The translations under genes and the position numbers were made by a program. Of a stretch of 46,614 bases of DNA, positions 27,395 to 35,496 are shown in pieces. This DNA comes from an uncultured Trichormus sp. (GTDB lineage: Bacteria; Cyanobacteriota; Cyanobacteriia; Cyanobacteriales; Nostocaceae), in the NCBI GenBank assembly GCA_936914905.1, contig CAKZGI010000329.1, positions 1-46,614 of the forward strand, read 5' to 3'. Positions within the stretch are counted from its first letter, which is position 1; each line of letters opens with the position of its first letter. Below the pieces are notes generated by a model that saw only the letters and a list, made by a program, of their open reading frames with translations, made no database searches and was not told where the DNA came from.

Positions 27395-27859
27395 ATGACA
27401 ACAGCAATTTCTTATCCAAATGCTTCCGATCTCACAGCAGATGATTACATTGTGATTGGCTTGGCAACGTGCTTCTACAAAGAAGATGGAGAAGTGCATC
27501 AAATCGAAGTTATTGAGCCTATTCCCTCAGCAGCATTGGAAGCTATCTTAAAAGGCATTCCTACTTCATATAAGCTCGCCTATGGGACAAATCTGGGATC
27601 TATATTGGTAGGTGATAACCTTTTGTTACCTCCAGGATTTCCAGAATCTGCACAATTCGGAGATGAATTTATGTTAAGGCTGTTTTCAGCGGCTCGCACC
27701 TACAAGCGCCGTGAATCAGCCCAAACCTTTATACCTGTGGCAACAACTAAAACCGATTTAAATTATTCTACAGAACGGAAGCGGGTACTCAATGCAGCCA
27801 GAGTTGTCACCAGAGAAGACAACATTAAACAACATTCTCACACTCACAAAGTTCTTTAA
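27395..27859 (+). CDS. Conserved hypothetical protein (Nostocales type)
   Basis: A 154-residue protein. I do not recognise a characterised domain. The sequence starts MTTAISYPNASDLTADDYIV and has a compact N-terminal part with strands and helices (IGLATCFYKEDGEVHQIEVI, then IPSAALEAILKGIPTSYKLA). The C-terminal tail from about residue 115 is basic and hydrophilic (ERKRVLNAARVVTREDNIKQ). There is no signal peptide or membrane helix. The tandem duplication at 27234-27340 lies immediately upstream and could contain or displace its promoter. The frame is undamaged in a neighbourhood of decay, so it is probably a real gene. Confidence 0.65.
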   Translation: MTTAISYPNASDLTADDYIVIGLATCFYKEDGEVHQIEVIEPIPSAALEAILKGIPTSYKLAYGTNLGSILVGDNLLLPPGFPESAQFGDEFMLRLFSAARTYKRRESAQTFIPVATTKTDLNYSTERKRVLNAARVVTREDNIKQHSHTHKVL

Positions 27860-27887
27860 TTTTAAGCAATTATTATTTTGAAGCTTT

Positions 27888-28109
27888 ATGGTGACGCTTT
27901 TAGTCGTGCATCAATTATTCAATGACCCCAAGTGTCCGGTGATTTGCATGGATGAGCAACCTATACAATTACTCAAAGAAACCCGCATTCCTCTGTCAGC
28001 CAAACCTGGACAGCTAGAGTCCGTTGATTATGAATACGAACGGAATGGAACAGCCAATATCTTTATGTTTACAGAACCGTTGTTTGGGTGGCGCAAAACA
28101 GTCATCTAG
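27888..28109 (+). pseudogene. IS630-family transposase fragment
   Basis: A 73-codon open frame containing PVICMDEQPIQLLKETRIPL, YEYERNGTANIFMFTEPLFG and WRK. This is the central DDE segment of IS630-type transposases around the first catalytic Asp (CMDE). The N-terminal DNA-binding part and the C-terminal DE portion are absent. It is a truncated, nonfunctional scrap of a mobile element. Confidence 0.8.
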
Positions 28110-28289
28110 TGAAGGTAGAAAACGACTTTTAACATTTTACAGTGAAATCAATTTGCTATAAAATGCAATCACACAACATTTACTCATTTCCTCCATTTTC
28201 TGCTCCCTCTCTAGGAGACTCTAAGGTTTAGCGGATATCTTACTCTAGCGGTACATATTGACACATATTGGTCGGATAACTGTCGTCAT

Positions 28290-28345
28290 TCACCCTACAT
28301 TCATCCCAAGCTCCCCTTCGGTTGAGTTGTGGGGCTTCTGTCGGT
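28290..28345. other. Possible insertion-element end hairpin
   Basis: CCCAAGCTCCCCTTCGGTTG followed by AGTTGTGGGGCTTCTGTCGG resembles the imperfect terminal hairpins that end IS200/IS605-type elements. It lies between the IS630 scrap and the ankyrin gene. It may be a remnant or may be the leader of the ankyrin gene. Confidence 0.3.
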
Positions 28346-28400
28346 TTTAGCTAAATCTTGAGTGTATCTAAATAAAAACCGCCTCAGCGGGATTAATTTT

Positions 28401-29684
28401 ATGACTGAAAACAAGGATAATTTATTACTGAAGGCTGCAAAAAGTGGCAATATCAAAAGGGTGTATGAGCTACTAGCGAGTCGTGCTAAGGTGGATGGAT
28501 GCGATAGGGATGGTACGACAGCATTAATGTTTGCTGCTAGTATAGGTTATACAGAAATTGTGCGATCGCTCTTAGATTTTGGCGCTAACATAAATCTACC
28601 TAGAGAAACTTATCGTTTAACAGCGTTAATGCTGGCAGCTAGTAGCAATCAAGTTGATATTATCAAGCTTTTAATATCTAAAGGTGCAGAAATAAATGCC
28701 ATTAATGAAGATGGCAGCACTGCTTTAATGGCCGCAGCCCAGAAGGGTCATCTTGAAGTAGTCAAAGTCCTCTTAGCTGCCGGTGCTGATGCCAACATCG
28801 CTGATAAGGATGATGACACCGCTTTAAAACTAGCCATCAAGCAAGGCTACACAGCAGTTGTTAAAGCTATACTACAAAGTAGTCAAATTGTCAATATTCC
28901 AGATGCAGAAGGTGAGACACCTTTAATGATAGCCGCAGACTTGGGATATTTAGATGTAGTACAAACATTGTTGTCAGCAGGGGCTGATACTAACTTACAA
29001 AATCCCGATGGTAACACTGCGCTATTAGCAGCCGCAGCTGCAGGACACGGTAATATCGTTGCTGCTTTATTAGATGGACATGCGAAAATTAATCACCAAG
29101 ATAAAGAAGGTGAAACTGCCCTCCACTGTGCCGTTGTCGAAGCCTACCTTGATGTAGTACAAATTTTAATTCAGTGGGGTGCAGATGTAGAAATTAGAAA
29201 TCATCTTGGCGATACACCCCTACTTGTAGCCACATTTCAGGGATACAGCGAAATAGTTGAAGCCTTGCTGCGAGCTAAAGCAAATATGGATAAGAAAAAC
29301 TTTGGTGAAGTTGCCCTCACATTGGCAGCATCCCAAGGACATACCCAGACCGTCAAAATATTACTTGACCACGGTGCTAATATTAATAAATTAGCAGATG
29401 ATGGAAAAACAGCTTTAGTCAAAGCCATAGCCAGCAAGCATCCAGAAGTATTCAAACTCCTGCTAGAAAAAGGGGCAGATGTAAATTTTCAAGACTCAGC
29501 CGGCGCAACAGCGTTAATGTGGGCTGCTGCTGAAGGTTATGGTCAAGCTGTGCAGATTTTAGTTGCATCTGGCGCAGATGTGAACTTAAAAAACCAAGGT
29601 GGTTATACAGCTTTAATGATTGCTGAATTTAATAACTATCGCACAATTGCCCAAATTTTACGACAAGCTGGAGCGCAGGAATAA
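28401..29684 (+). CDS. Ankyrin-repeat protein
   Basis: A protein of about 427 residues, starting at ATG 28401 (MTENKDNLLLKAAKSGNIKR). An upstream GTG at 28362 would add 13 unlikely residues. Almost the entire length is about twelve ankyrin repeats of 31-33 residues with the TALMxAAxxGHxEVVKxLL and GADxNxxDxDGxT consensus, for example GSTALMAAAQKGHLEVVKVL. One repeat (KKNFGEVALTLAASQGHTQT) is shortened. Such solenoids bind partner proteins. No signal peptide or effector domain is present, so a cytoplasmic scaffold is likely. Many filamentous and symbiotic bacteria carry such genes, but host interaction is only a possibility. Confidence 0.93.
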   Translation: MTENKDNLLLKAAKSGNIKRVYELLASRAKVDGCDRDGTTALMFAASIGYTEIVRSLLDFGANINLPRETYRLTALMLAASSNQVDIIKLLISKGAEINAINEDGSTALMAAAQKGHLEVVKVLLAAGADANIADKDDDTALKLAIKQGYTAVVKAILQSSQIVNIPDAEGETPLMIAADLGYLDVVQTLLSAGADTNLQNPDGNTALLAAAAAGHGNIVAALLDGHAKINHQDKEGETALHCAVVEAYLDVVQILIQWGADVEIRNHLGDTPLLVATFQGYSEIVEALLRAKANMDKKNFGEVALTLAASQGHTQTVKILLDHGANINKLADDGKTALVKAIASKHPEVFKLLLEKGADVNFQDSAGATALMWAAAEGYGQAVQILVASGADVNLKNQGGYTALMIAEFNNYRTIAQILRQAGAQE

Positions 29685-30042
29685 TAGAGCAAAACCCCGC
29701 CGTAACTTTTGTGCATTTGTCACGACGGAGAGAAAGGAAATTGAAACATCAAGATGAAATGCTTGCGCTACAAGGGTAGAAATAAAGTAAACATGAAGAC
29801 GTAATTTACCTTTTACCTTTGCTTTGTTTCTCCCTCAATGTTTCCTACTGTGCTAGATGTACTAAATATATCGGCTTTTGTTTTTCAGAAAGTATTAAAG
29901 TTATCATTTTGGGTGTATCTAAAAACACAATACTGAAAAATCAATTGTTGTTAAGTGTAATTTTCCGCCTACTGATAAGGCCTTGAGGCGATTCCAGATA
30001 AAATATTAAATTTTCTTCGTAGTAACACTGAATGATTTAAAT
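29685..30042. other. Intergenic region, no recognised feature
   Basis: 358 AT-rich bases between the ankyrin gene and the CbiG-like gene. I looked for a cobalamin riboswitch because of the downstream gene and saw no convincing B12-box core. No ORF or clear repeat was found. Confidence 0.5.
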
Positions 30043-30468
30043 ATGCAAGTAGAGTTACTAAATTCGCAAGTTTTATGGGTGGGGATTGGTTGTCAAAAGG
30101 GAACTTCAGGCAGGTTAATCAGTGTAGCAATTGAGAATATTTTGCTAGATACTCAATTTACCTATTCTGCCATAGCAGGTATTGCCACCATCGAATCTAA
30201 AGCTTCAGAAATGGGGTTCAGGGAATTTTGCCGAGTACACAATTTCCCCCTCAAAACTTTCACAGCGGAAATTCTAGCTGGTGTCAATGTTCCCAACCCT
30301 GCAAAAATCATTGCACAAATAGTAGGAACACCGAGTGTGGCTGAGGCTTCTGCCATTCTGGCAGCTACTGAAATTAGTTCACAAATGAGGTTATTAGTTC
30401 CCAAGCAAATCTTCCGTTTACCAGAAGAAGCAGGAGTAGTAACAGTAGCTATTGCCCAAAGGGTGTAG
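30043..30468 (+). CDS. CbiG C-terminal-domain (CobE-type) cobalamin biosynthesis protein
   Basis: A 141-residue protein matching the C-terminal domain of CbiG/CobE: VLWVGIGCQKGTSGRLISVA, then AGIATIESKASEMGFREFCR and GTPSVAEASAILAATE. The glycine-rich start (GIGCxKGT) and the SVAEAxA block are conserved in the family. Full CbiG opens the lactone ring of precorrin/cobalt-precorrin-5. The standalone C-terminal domain is common in cyanobacteria, where the N-terminal part is elsewhere or fused to another Cbi enzyme. No other cobalamin gene is in the window. It ends at a strong bidirectional terminator. Confidence 0.83.
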   Translation: MQVELLNSQVLWVGIGCQKGTSGRLISVAIENILLDTQFTYSAIAGIATIESKASEMGFREFCRVHNFPLKTFTAEILAGVNVPNPAKIIAQIVGTPSVAEASAILAATEISSQMRLLVPKQIFRLPEEAGVVTVAIAQRV

Positions 30469-30469
30469 G

Positions 30470-30500
30470 GGTCATTGGGCAAGTCCAATGCCCAATGACC
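30470..30500. terminator. Bidirectional terminator
   Basis: GGTCATTGGGCA (30470-30481) and TGCCCAATGACC (30489-30500) form a perfect 12-bp stem with a 7-base loop in the 33-base gap between convergent genes. Confidence 0.85.
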
Positions 30501-30501
30501 T

Positions 30502-30855
30502 TCAGTCAACTATTCTGAAAAAATAGTTAATGATACTAGAAACAATAGACAGCACAATAGAACCTAGAAAAGCAGGTATAAAACCTCTAATTTGAAACTC
30601 AGAACCTGGAGTAATAGCACTTGCCAACCAAAGAGTTAAGGAGTTGATGACAAATGTAAATAAACCAAAAGTAATTAGAGTGATGGGAAATGCTAATACC
30701 TTTAAAATTGGACGAATGAAGGCATTTACTAAACCAATTACAATAGCAGCAATGAGAGCAGCTACAAAAGTTTTGATAATAAATCCTGGTACAATTTTAC
30801 CAGTAATTAGTAATGCGATCGCAGTACCAAGCCAAGTTAATAAAAAGTGTTTCAT
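30502..30855 (-). CDS. Phage-holin-4/YvlD-like four-helix membrane protein
   Basis: A 117-residue, almost wholly hydrophobic protein with four predicted membrane helices: FLLTWLGTAIALLITGKIVP, FVAALIAAIVIGLVNAFIRP, ITLITFGLFTFVINSLTLWL and FLGSIVLSIVSSIINYFF. The NAFIRPILK...FPITLITFGLF segment is the signature of the family annotated 'phage holin family protein' (YvlD-type). Despite the name it is a chromosomal bacterial membrane protein. A lysis role is unlikely, and no phage genes are nearby. Function is unknown. Confidence 0.85.
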   Translation of the reverse strand: MKHFLLTWLGTAIALLITGKIVPGFIIKTFVAALIAAIVIGLVNAFIRPILKVLAFPITLITFGLFTFVINSLTLWLASAITPGSEFQIRGFIPAFLGSIVLSIVSSIINYFFRIVD

Positions 30856-30882
30856 CTCATCGGATTTTGAATTTTGAATTTT

Positions 30883-31629
30883 TTACCGTGCCTGGGGTAG
30901 TCGTCTCACAAAAGCCTCCCAAGTACCACCACCAGCGATGCCATCAGGTTGTAAGCCATAACGTATTTGAGCAGCTTTTACAGCGGCTTCAGTCGTGATA
31001 CCAAAGTCTCCATCTATACTACCTTTTAAAAAACCCAAGTTTTGTAGTAGTTTCTGCAACTTCACGACTTCTGAACCACAATTACCTAAACGTAAAATCG
31101 GCCATCCTTCTTTTGTATATTGAATATTGGGATTTTGCTGATTAAGAGGAGTTGGCTCAAAGGCAGTGTTGTTTTGATTGCGGGAAGTTACATTTGGTTT
31201 TGGAGCAATCGGTTTGGGTGCAGATGTATTATTAATACTGGTAGGTACAGTCCAACTACCAGTTAAGATAGGTGGGACAGAAGATGAAGAGATATTGGTC
31301 GCAACTGTTGATACATTAGGAAAAAGTTTTTGCCATGTGATAGCGTCTACAACGCCATCAGGATTTAAGCCAGCGGCTTGTTTAAATTGGGAAACAGCCC
31401 TGGCTGTAGCTTCTTGATAAAGACCATCTACTGCACCTGTGTAAAAGCCCAAAAGTTTCAGTGCTGCTTGCAGTTCAGAAACACGCTCACCTTGACTACC
31501 GACTTTGAGGGTAGGACGGTTAATGTTCCCTACTGTGCTGACTTGGGCAATTTTTGTTGGTGCTGCCATCGCTACTATAGCAGAAGTTCCAATCAATGAT
31601 GTGGCGGTATACAACAGGAAATAATACAT
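30883..31629 (-). CDS. Secreted protein with two peptidoglycan-binding (PG_binding_1) domains
   Basis: A 248-residue protein. Residues 1-23 are a signal peptide (LLYTATSLIGTSAIVAMAAP) with a plausible AxA cleavage near residue 22. The first PG_binding_1 domain is at about 42-105 (LKVGSQGERVSELQAALKLL, then GLNPDGVVDAITWQKLF). A Pro/Asn/Thr-rich linker (about 108-168) follows. The second domain is at about 175-245 (LRLGNCGSEVVKLQKLLQNL, then YGLQPDGIAGGGTWEAFVRR). These modules anchor proteins to the cell wall. No catalytic domain is attached, so it probably serves as a wall-binding or structural protein in the periplasm. Confidence 0.9.
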   Translation of the reverse strand: MYYFLLYTATSLIGTSAIVAMAAPTKIAQVSTVGNINRPTLKVGSQGERVSELQAALKLLGFYTGAVDGLYQEATARAVSQFKQAAGLNPDGVVDAITWQKLFPNVSTVATNISSSSVPPILTGSWTVPTSINNTSAPKPIAPKPNVTSRNQNNTAFEPTPLNQQNPNIQYTKEGWPILRLGNCGSEVVKLQKLLQNLGFLKGSIDGDFGITTEAAVKAAQIRYGLQPDGIAGGGTWEAFVRRLPQAR

Positions 31630-31765
31630 AAAACGTCTTGCTGGTAAACAAAGTACAAAATTTAGTTACAAACTCAAGCACTAAAACAGGTGTAATGATA
31701 ATTACAGCAGATTGCAGATCAATGAGCTACAGAATCTAAATTGAAACCTAGACAGCAAGAGAGTT

Positions 31766-32215
31766 TTACTCCTGACTCCTGCTGTAGTTATTTTGTGAAT
31801 TCAGGTTTTGTAAAACTCCCTGAAAATATTTACCCCATTGTGAGGCTAAAGAAGTTTCTGTAAAAGGTATACGAACTGATTTAGCTGGTTCAGAAAACAA
31901 AAATTCTAACTCAATCACACGCCCTTTTTGGGGTGGGTTTTCGATTTCGATTTGTTTTTCATCTACCAAAAACTTAATTTCTTTAACATCGAGTACAGAA
32001 AAAGTTTCTAGTTTAATCGGTCCTTTGGGGGTTGGTTTGCCCCAGGTTATATCATTACCCTTTTGACCTAATACAGCATAAATATCATACTTGGCTCGTT
32101 CAAATTTTTCTGCCCAAAGACGATAGGCTTCAACTTTTTGATATTCCTGAGAACCTTGCCAAGCTAACCATAAGAATGCCACTAACAGGGGCAACCATAA
32201 AAGACTACGTTCCAT
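31766..32215 (-). CDS. Membrane-anchored conserved hypothetical protein
   Basis: A 149-residue protein. One N-terminal helix (MERSLLWLPLLVAFLWLAWQ) precedes a soluble domain facing the periplasm or lumen: YRLWAEKFERAKYDIYAVLG, then VLDVKEIKFLVDEKQIEIEN. GKPTPKGPIKLETFSVLDVK looks beta-rich. I know of no characterised homologue, but the sequence has the feel of a cyanobacteria-wide conserved protein. A CTCCTGACTCCTG repeat overlaps its last codons, which may have altered the C-terminus. Confidence 0.7.
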   Translation of the reverse strand: MERSLLWLPLLVAFLWLAWQGSQEYQKVEAYRLWAEKFERAKYDIYAVLGQKGNDITWGKPTPKGPIKLETFSVLDVKEIKFLVDEKQIEIENPPQKGRVIELEFLFSEPAKSVRIPFTETSLASQWGKYFQGVLQNLNSQNNYSRSQE

Positions 32216-32347
32216 ATTAATTAATAATTCTTAATTCGAGGCTGGGGATTGGGAACTGGGGACTAGAATTTTTTAATCTTCAATTCTTAGCTTTTAATTT
32301 TGAGTTATGGTAGTGTCCAAACTGACAAAAAACTTTGATGAGTTCAT

Positions 32348-34193
32348 ATGAGAAGATTTATATTACTGTGCTTGTTTTTTATCGGGTTGGTTACTGTCGT
32401 GTTCCGTTTCCTGAACGTCCAGGGATTGGCGACCAAAGGTGAATTTGAGACAATTTTGCTAGATTTTCGGGAAGATATTCCAGCATCGGTGATTAATCAG
32501 GATTTGCAAGCGATCGCTCGACAATATCATATTGCACCCCGACTGGATAACCAATTCTCAGCGGCTGATCATGTGTATATTATTATCACAGGAGATCGCC
32601 AAGGGCTGCAAGATTTAAGAGAATCTCCCTTTGCTGACGCCACAGAGTTCATCGAACCAAATTACATTTACAAGAAAGTTCTGGATGGGAAGACTACAGC
32701 ACTGGGAGAACAGTTCCCACCCCAAAACAATCAAAGTCCTAAACCTTCATTAATTGGCCCCAACGACCAATATTACAGCAAACAGTGGAACCTCCACAAA
32801 ATTGCCATAGAAGGAGCATGGACTCGCACTAAAGGCAGTGGCATAACAGTTGCAGTCATTGACACAGGTATCACTCAGGTGCGCGACTTAGCAGAAGCAA
32901 AATTGGTTAAAGGCTAGAACTTCGTAAACGACAGAGAAACAGCCAAAGACGACAACCGACATGGGACCCATGTAGCCGGCACAATCGCAATAATCAATAT
33001 GGTGTAGCTCGAGTCGCCTACGAAGCCAGTCTCATGCCCTTAAAAGTTAAATGCATATGGTAGTGGTAGAGTTGCCGACATCGCCGAAGCCATCAAATTT
33101 GCCGCAGATAAAGGCGCAGATGTGATTAACATGAGCTTAGGTGGTGCTGGTGAAAGTAAACTCATGCAAGATGCCATTGAGTACGCCTATAGAAAAGGTG
33201 TAGTTATTATTACCGCAGCCGGAAATGAAAGTACAGATGGGGCGATTTATCCAGCCCGTTATCCTCATGTAATTGGCGTTTCTGCCTTTGGCCCAGACGG
33301 AGAAAAAGCATCCTACTCTAACTTTGGTGCTGGTGTAGATATCTCCGCCCCTGGTGGTAGTGAAACAGGAACAATTCTCCAGGAGACCATTGATGAAAAC
33401 GGCCAAGGGCTATTTTTGGGACTCCAAGGCACAAGTATGGCCTCTCCCCACGTTGTAGGTGTGGCAGCTTTAATTAAAGCATCTGGAGTCACAGAACCTG
33501 ATCAAATTTTAAAAGTCCTCCAACAGTCAGCCAGAGTTATCCAAGACGACGGTTTAAATTATTACGGTGCTGGACAACTTAACGCCGAAGCAGCAGTAAA
33601 ACTAGCCAGCGAAGGACAAATTAGTTTTCCCGACTTCTTTCGGTGGTTGCGGGATAACGGCTATATCAACCCTGGTTTTTGGATTGATGGCGGTGTGATC
33701 GCACTACTACCTAAAATATTAATGCTAGTAGGTTCCTATCTCCTCGCTTAGTTTCTACGGGTTTACTTCCCCTTCGCTTAGAGTTGGTCTTTATATAGTA
33801 TATAGTGGCTTAATTTTTGGTAGTTCTGGACTCTTCTTCCTGAAAGGATTTTATATCTTTGATCTTCCCCAGTGGCCTTTCCGAATTTTGGGCAGTTCTC
33901 TTCCCAAACTAGGTAATAGCTTACAGGGAACAGGCGCTTTAAATCCTCTTTTTGCCAGTGTGCTAATTCCTGTTGTGTTGATAGTATTGCTCCTAGGAAA
34001 TCCCAATTGGAAATGGTTTGCTGTTGGTTCTACCCTTGGTATAGCGGCTTGTTTAACAATCAGTGCCATTTATGACCCCGCTGTTTGGGGACTAGGAGAT
34101 GGTAACATAGCGCGTATTTTTCTCATCGTTAATGCTTTACTTTGTTATGGACTGGTACGTTTAGCATTAAAAGACGAGAAACAAACAGCCTAA
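32348..34193 (+). pseudogene. Decayed membrane-anchored subtilisin-like serine protease (S8)
   Basis: A signal/anchor helix (RRFILLCLFFIGLVTVVFRF) and prodomain lead to the catalytic Asp (ITVAVIDTGIT). TAG at 32915-32917 then interrupts. The His motif (DNRHGTHVAGTIA) follows in the same frame. Small deletions near 32990 and 33045 shift the frame. From 33122 the body (INMSLGGAGESKLMQDAIEY) reaches the Ser motif GTSMASPHVVGVAAL. Beyond TAG 33749-33751, another TAG and a 7-bp duplication (ATATAGT), three or four membrane helices continue to 34193 (LIPVVLIVLLLGNPNWKWFA). The ancestor was thus an envelope protease with a C-terminal membrane domain. With at least five lesions it is dead. Confidence 0.88.
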
Positions 34194-34226
34194 ATCAGTT
34201 ATCAGTTATAGGAAATATGCTGAAAA

Positions 34227-34247
34227 CCCCTCGGCTTCAGCCAGGGG
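34227..34247. other. Terminal-type hairpin left of the IS605-like element
   Basis: CCCCTCGGCTTCAGCCAGGG plus G folds as CCCCT/AGGGG around GGCT/AGCC. The motif (processed-tail hairpin followed by GATGAAAGC) is like the ends of IS200/IS605 elements. It sits just beyond the end of the divergent small gene, so it may be one border of the element. Confidence 0.45.
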
Positions 34248-34285
34248 ATGAAAGCTAACCGCAGGCTAAAGACTGCTTTCCAGCC

Positions 34286-34459
34286 TTAAATTGGATTTGG
34301 TAATTCCAATCTTAATTTTTCTTGCCAGTCAGGGATAGATTTCAATTCTCTAGCTAAATCTTCGTCAACCCTAAAACAGATCGGACTACTGGTTAATGGT
34401 TTTTCTCTATTTGTCGTAAAACCTTTCTTGTGATTTTTCTGGAATGGTATTGTAATCAC
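34286..34459 (-). CDS. Small 57-residue protein divergent from the tnpB remnant
   Basis: Begins at a GTG (34457-34459) and ends at TAA (34286-34288), giving 57 residues. The second half reads NREKPLTSSPICFRVDEDLA, then ELKSIPDWQEKLRLELPNPI. I recall similar small cyanobacterial proteins with TNREKPLxxxPIxFR and IPDWQEKLR blocks, often beside TnpB elements. They resemble compact DNA-binding or antitoxin-like proteins, but no function is established to my knowledge. Its frame is intact although the adjoining transposon gene is wrecked. The start region faces tnpB across a palindromic TAGTATA...TATACTA stretch. Confidence 0.55.
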   Translation of the reverse strand: MITIPFQKNHKKGFTTNREKPLTSSPICFRVDEDLARELKSIPDWQEKLRLELPNPI

Positions 34460-34463
34460 ACGT

Positions 34464-34499
34464 TAGTATATGTATACTAGTATGAGTAACATACTAAGG
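34464..34499. promoter_or_regulatory. Palindromic operator-like sequence between small gene and tnpB
   Basis: TTAGTATATGTATACTAGTA is followed by TGAGTAACATACTAA, containing overlapping inverted repeats (TTAGTAT/ATACTAA and TAGTATA/TATACTA). It lies between divergent genes, just before an AAGGAGG. It could be an operator bound by the small protein or the left terminal structure of the IS605-type element. Confidence 0.45.
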
Positions 34500-35134
34500 A
34501 GGTGAGTACAAGCTGTACCGATGTCAACAAAATCTCATCAATTCTTATGAGAACTTAAAAGCAATTCTGGAGTTCATTTGCTCTGAATTTCACAAGCTAA
34601 CTAATTGCGGTATTTACTATGCTCGTCAGTTTTTTTTCAAGGCGAAAAAGATAATTGGGAAGCATGATTTAAACAGAGAATACAAGTTAAATATACATTA
34701 CCAAGCTTTGCACTCTCAGGCTGCATAACAAATTTTGTTGTCTGTTTTCCAATCTTTCAAGTCATTCAAAGAACTAGACAATAAATACTGCCAAGGCGAG
34801 TTGCATTTTTGTCCCAAAGTTCCTAACTACTTTGAAAAGAACGGATTGTTAATGGTCACATATCCTCAATTCGGTGAAAAACCTGAAGGGTGAAAAACCT
34901 GAAGGGTGGAAACGAAGCGGAAACCGAATTAGACGAGGTATATATCGCACTGGTACGGGGAAAATCATCAACGCTGATTTAAACGGCGCAGCGAATATAC
35001 TTCGCAAAGTAGAGACACAATTAGGCTTGTGCCTAGTCAAGGTCTGTAGGCGTAGGCACGTTTTGACCCTTGCTACCAGATTTCGTATTTGGGAAACCAA
35101 AACAAAACTAGGAACCGGAACGGAACAGCTTTAG
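34498..35134 (+). pseudogene. Internally deleted IS605-type TnpB (OrfB)
   Basis: The plus strand reads as a TnpB N-terminus (SEFHKLTNCGIYYARQFFFK, then NREYKLNIHYQALHSQAA), then TAA at 34726-34728, then FQSFKSFKELDNKYCQGELH and PNYFEKNGLLMVTYPQFGEK. At 34873-34904 a 16-bp unit (GGTGAAAAACCTGAAG) is tandemly duplicated. Immediately after it the sequence jumps to the TnpB C-terminus: RGIYRTGTGKIINADLNGAA, then NILRKV. About 200 residues, including the first two RuvC catalytic blocks, are missing. The NADLNGAANI block holding the third RuvC Asp survives. Both ends of the element are therefore kept while the nuclease core is gone. Confidence 0.82.
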
Positions 35135-35196
35135 CCCTCGGTATAGCAACAGTTTAGAATCCCTGTGGCTAAAGCCTATGGAGAGGTCAACAGTTA
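35135..35196 (+). mobile_element. Right end of the IS605-type element (candidate reRNA/omega-RNA 3' region)
   Basis: Following the tnpB remnant, GGCT/AGCC pairing within CCCTGTGGCTAAAGCCTATG gives the small hairpin typical of IS605-group right ends. In intact elements the overlapping transcript forms the TnpB guide RNA. With the nuclease core deleted no guided activity is expected from this copy. Confidence 0.5.
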
Positions 35197-35218
35197 ACAT
35201 TCTTCCCTAGTTTTAATT

Positions 35219-35446
35219 ATGACTATTACAGTTACAGGAAAAATAGAAAGCCGCAATATTGGGCTTGGTGCTTAGACGTTTGTTACAGACGAAGGCGTTA
35301 TTTATGAAATTCTCAAAAGCACTGACAAAAACCTACTCAAGTCAGGACAAACAGCCAAAATTACAGGAAAAGTGTGTGAAGATGTAATGAAAACAGCAAT
35401 GATTGGTTCTGTTTTAGACGTTCATTCTTTTGAAGTCATTGAGTAA
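35219..35446 (+). pseudogene. Small conserved-looking gene with a single nonsense codon
   Basis: A 75-codon frame starts at ATG 35219 (MTITVTGKIESRNIGLGA) and is interrupted only by TAG 35273-35275, codon 19, where TGG (Trp) would restore it. It continues TFVTDEGVIYEILKSTDKNL, then KSGQTAKITGKVCEDVMKTA to TAA 35444-35446. The pattern of beta strands with KxTGKV resembles an OB-like single domain, though I cannot name it. A single clean lesion suggests recent inactivation, or that a downstream in-frame ATG is too far in to rescue it. Confidence 0.6.
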
Positions 35447-35463
35447 GTTAATACATAAATTCA

Positions 35464-35496
35464 AAGCCCCCTTTTTTTTAAGGAGGGCTGGGGGGA
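35464..35496. repeat. Dispersed hairpin repeat (GCCCCCTTT...AAGGAGGGCTGGGGGG)
   Basis: An imperfect palindrome, CCCCCTTTTTTTTAAGGAGG then GCTGGGGGGAT, closely matches the core of the element at 7593-7623 (CCCCCTTTCTAAGAGGGCTA...GGGGGGAT). It sits at the 3' end of the CO2-hydration gene and may also serve as its terminator. Confidence 0.6.

Noticed and set aside
27226-27444. 72-codon plus-strand frame
   Set aside because: It encodes a repeated RWCIGCR motif solely because of the 60-bp tandem duplication.
29685-30042. Possible cobalamin riboswitch before the CbiG-like gene
   Set aside because: No B12-box or conserved junction could be identified.
30502-30855. Prophage remnant suggested by the holin-like protein
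   Set aside because: The family is chromosomal and widespread (YvlD-type). No structural, lysis or integrase genes are nearby.
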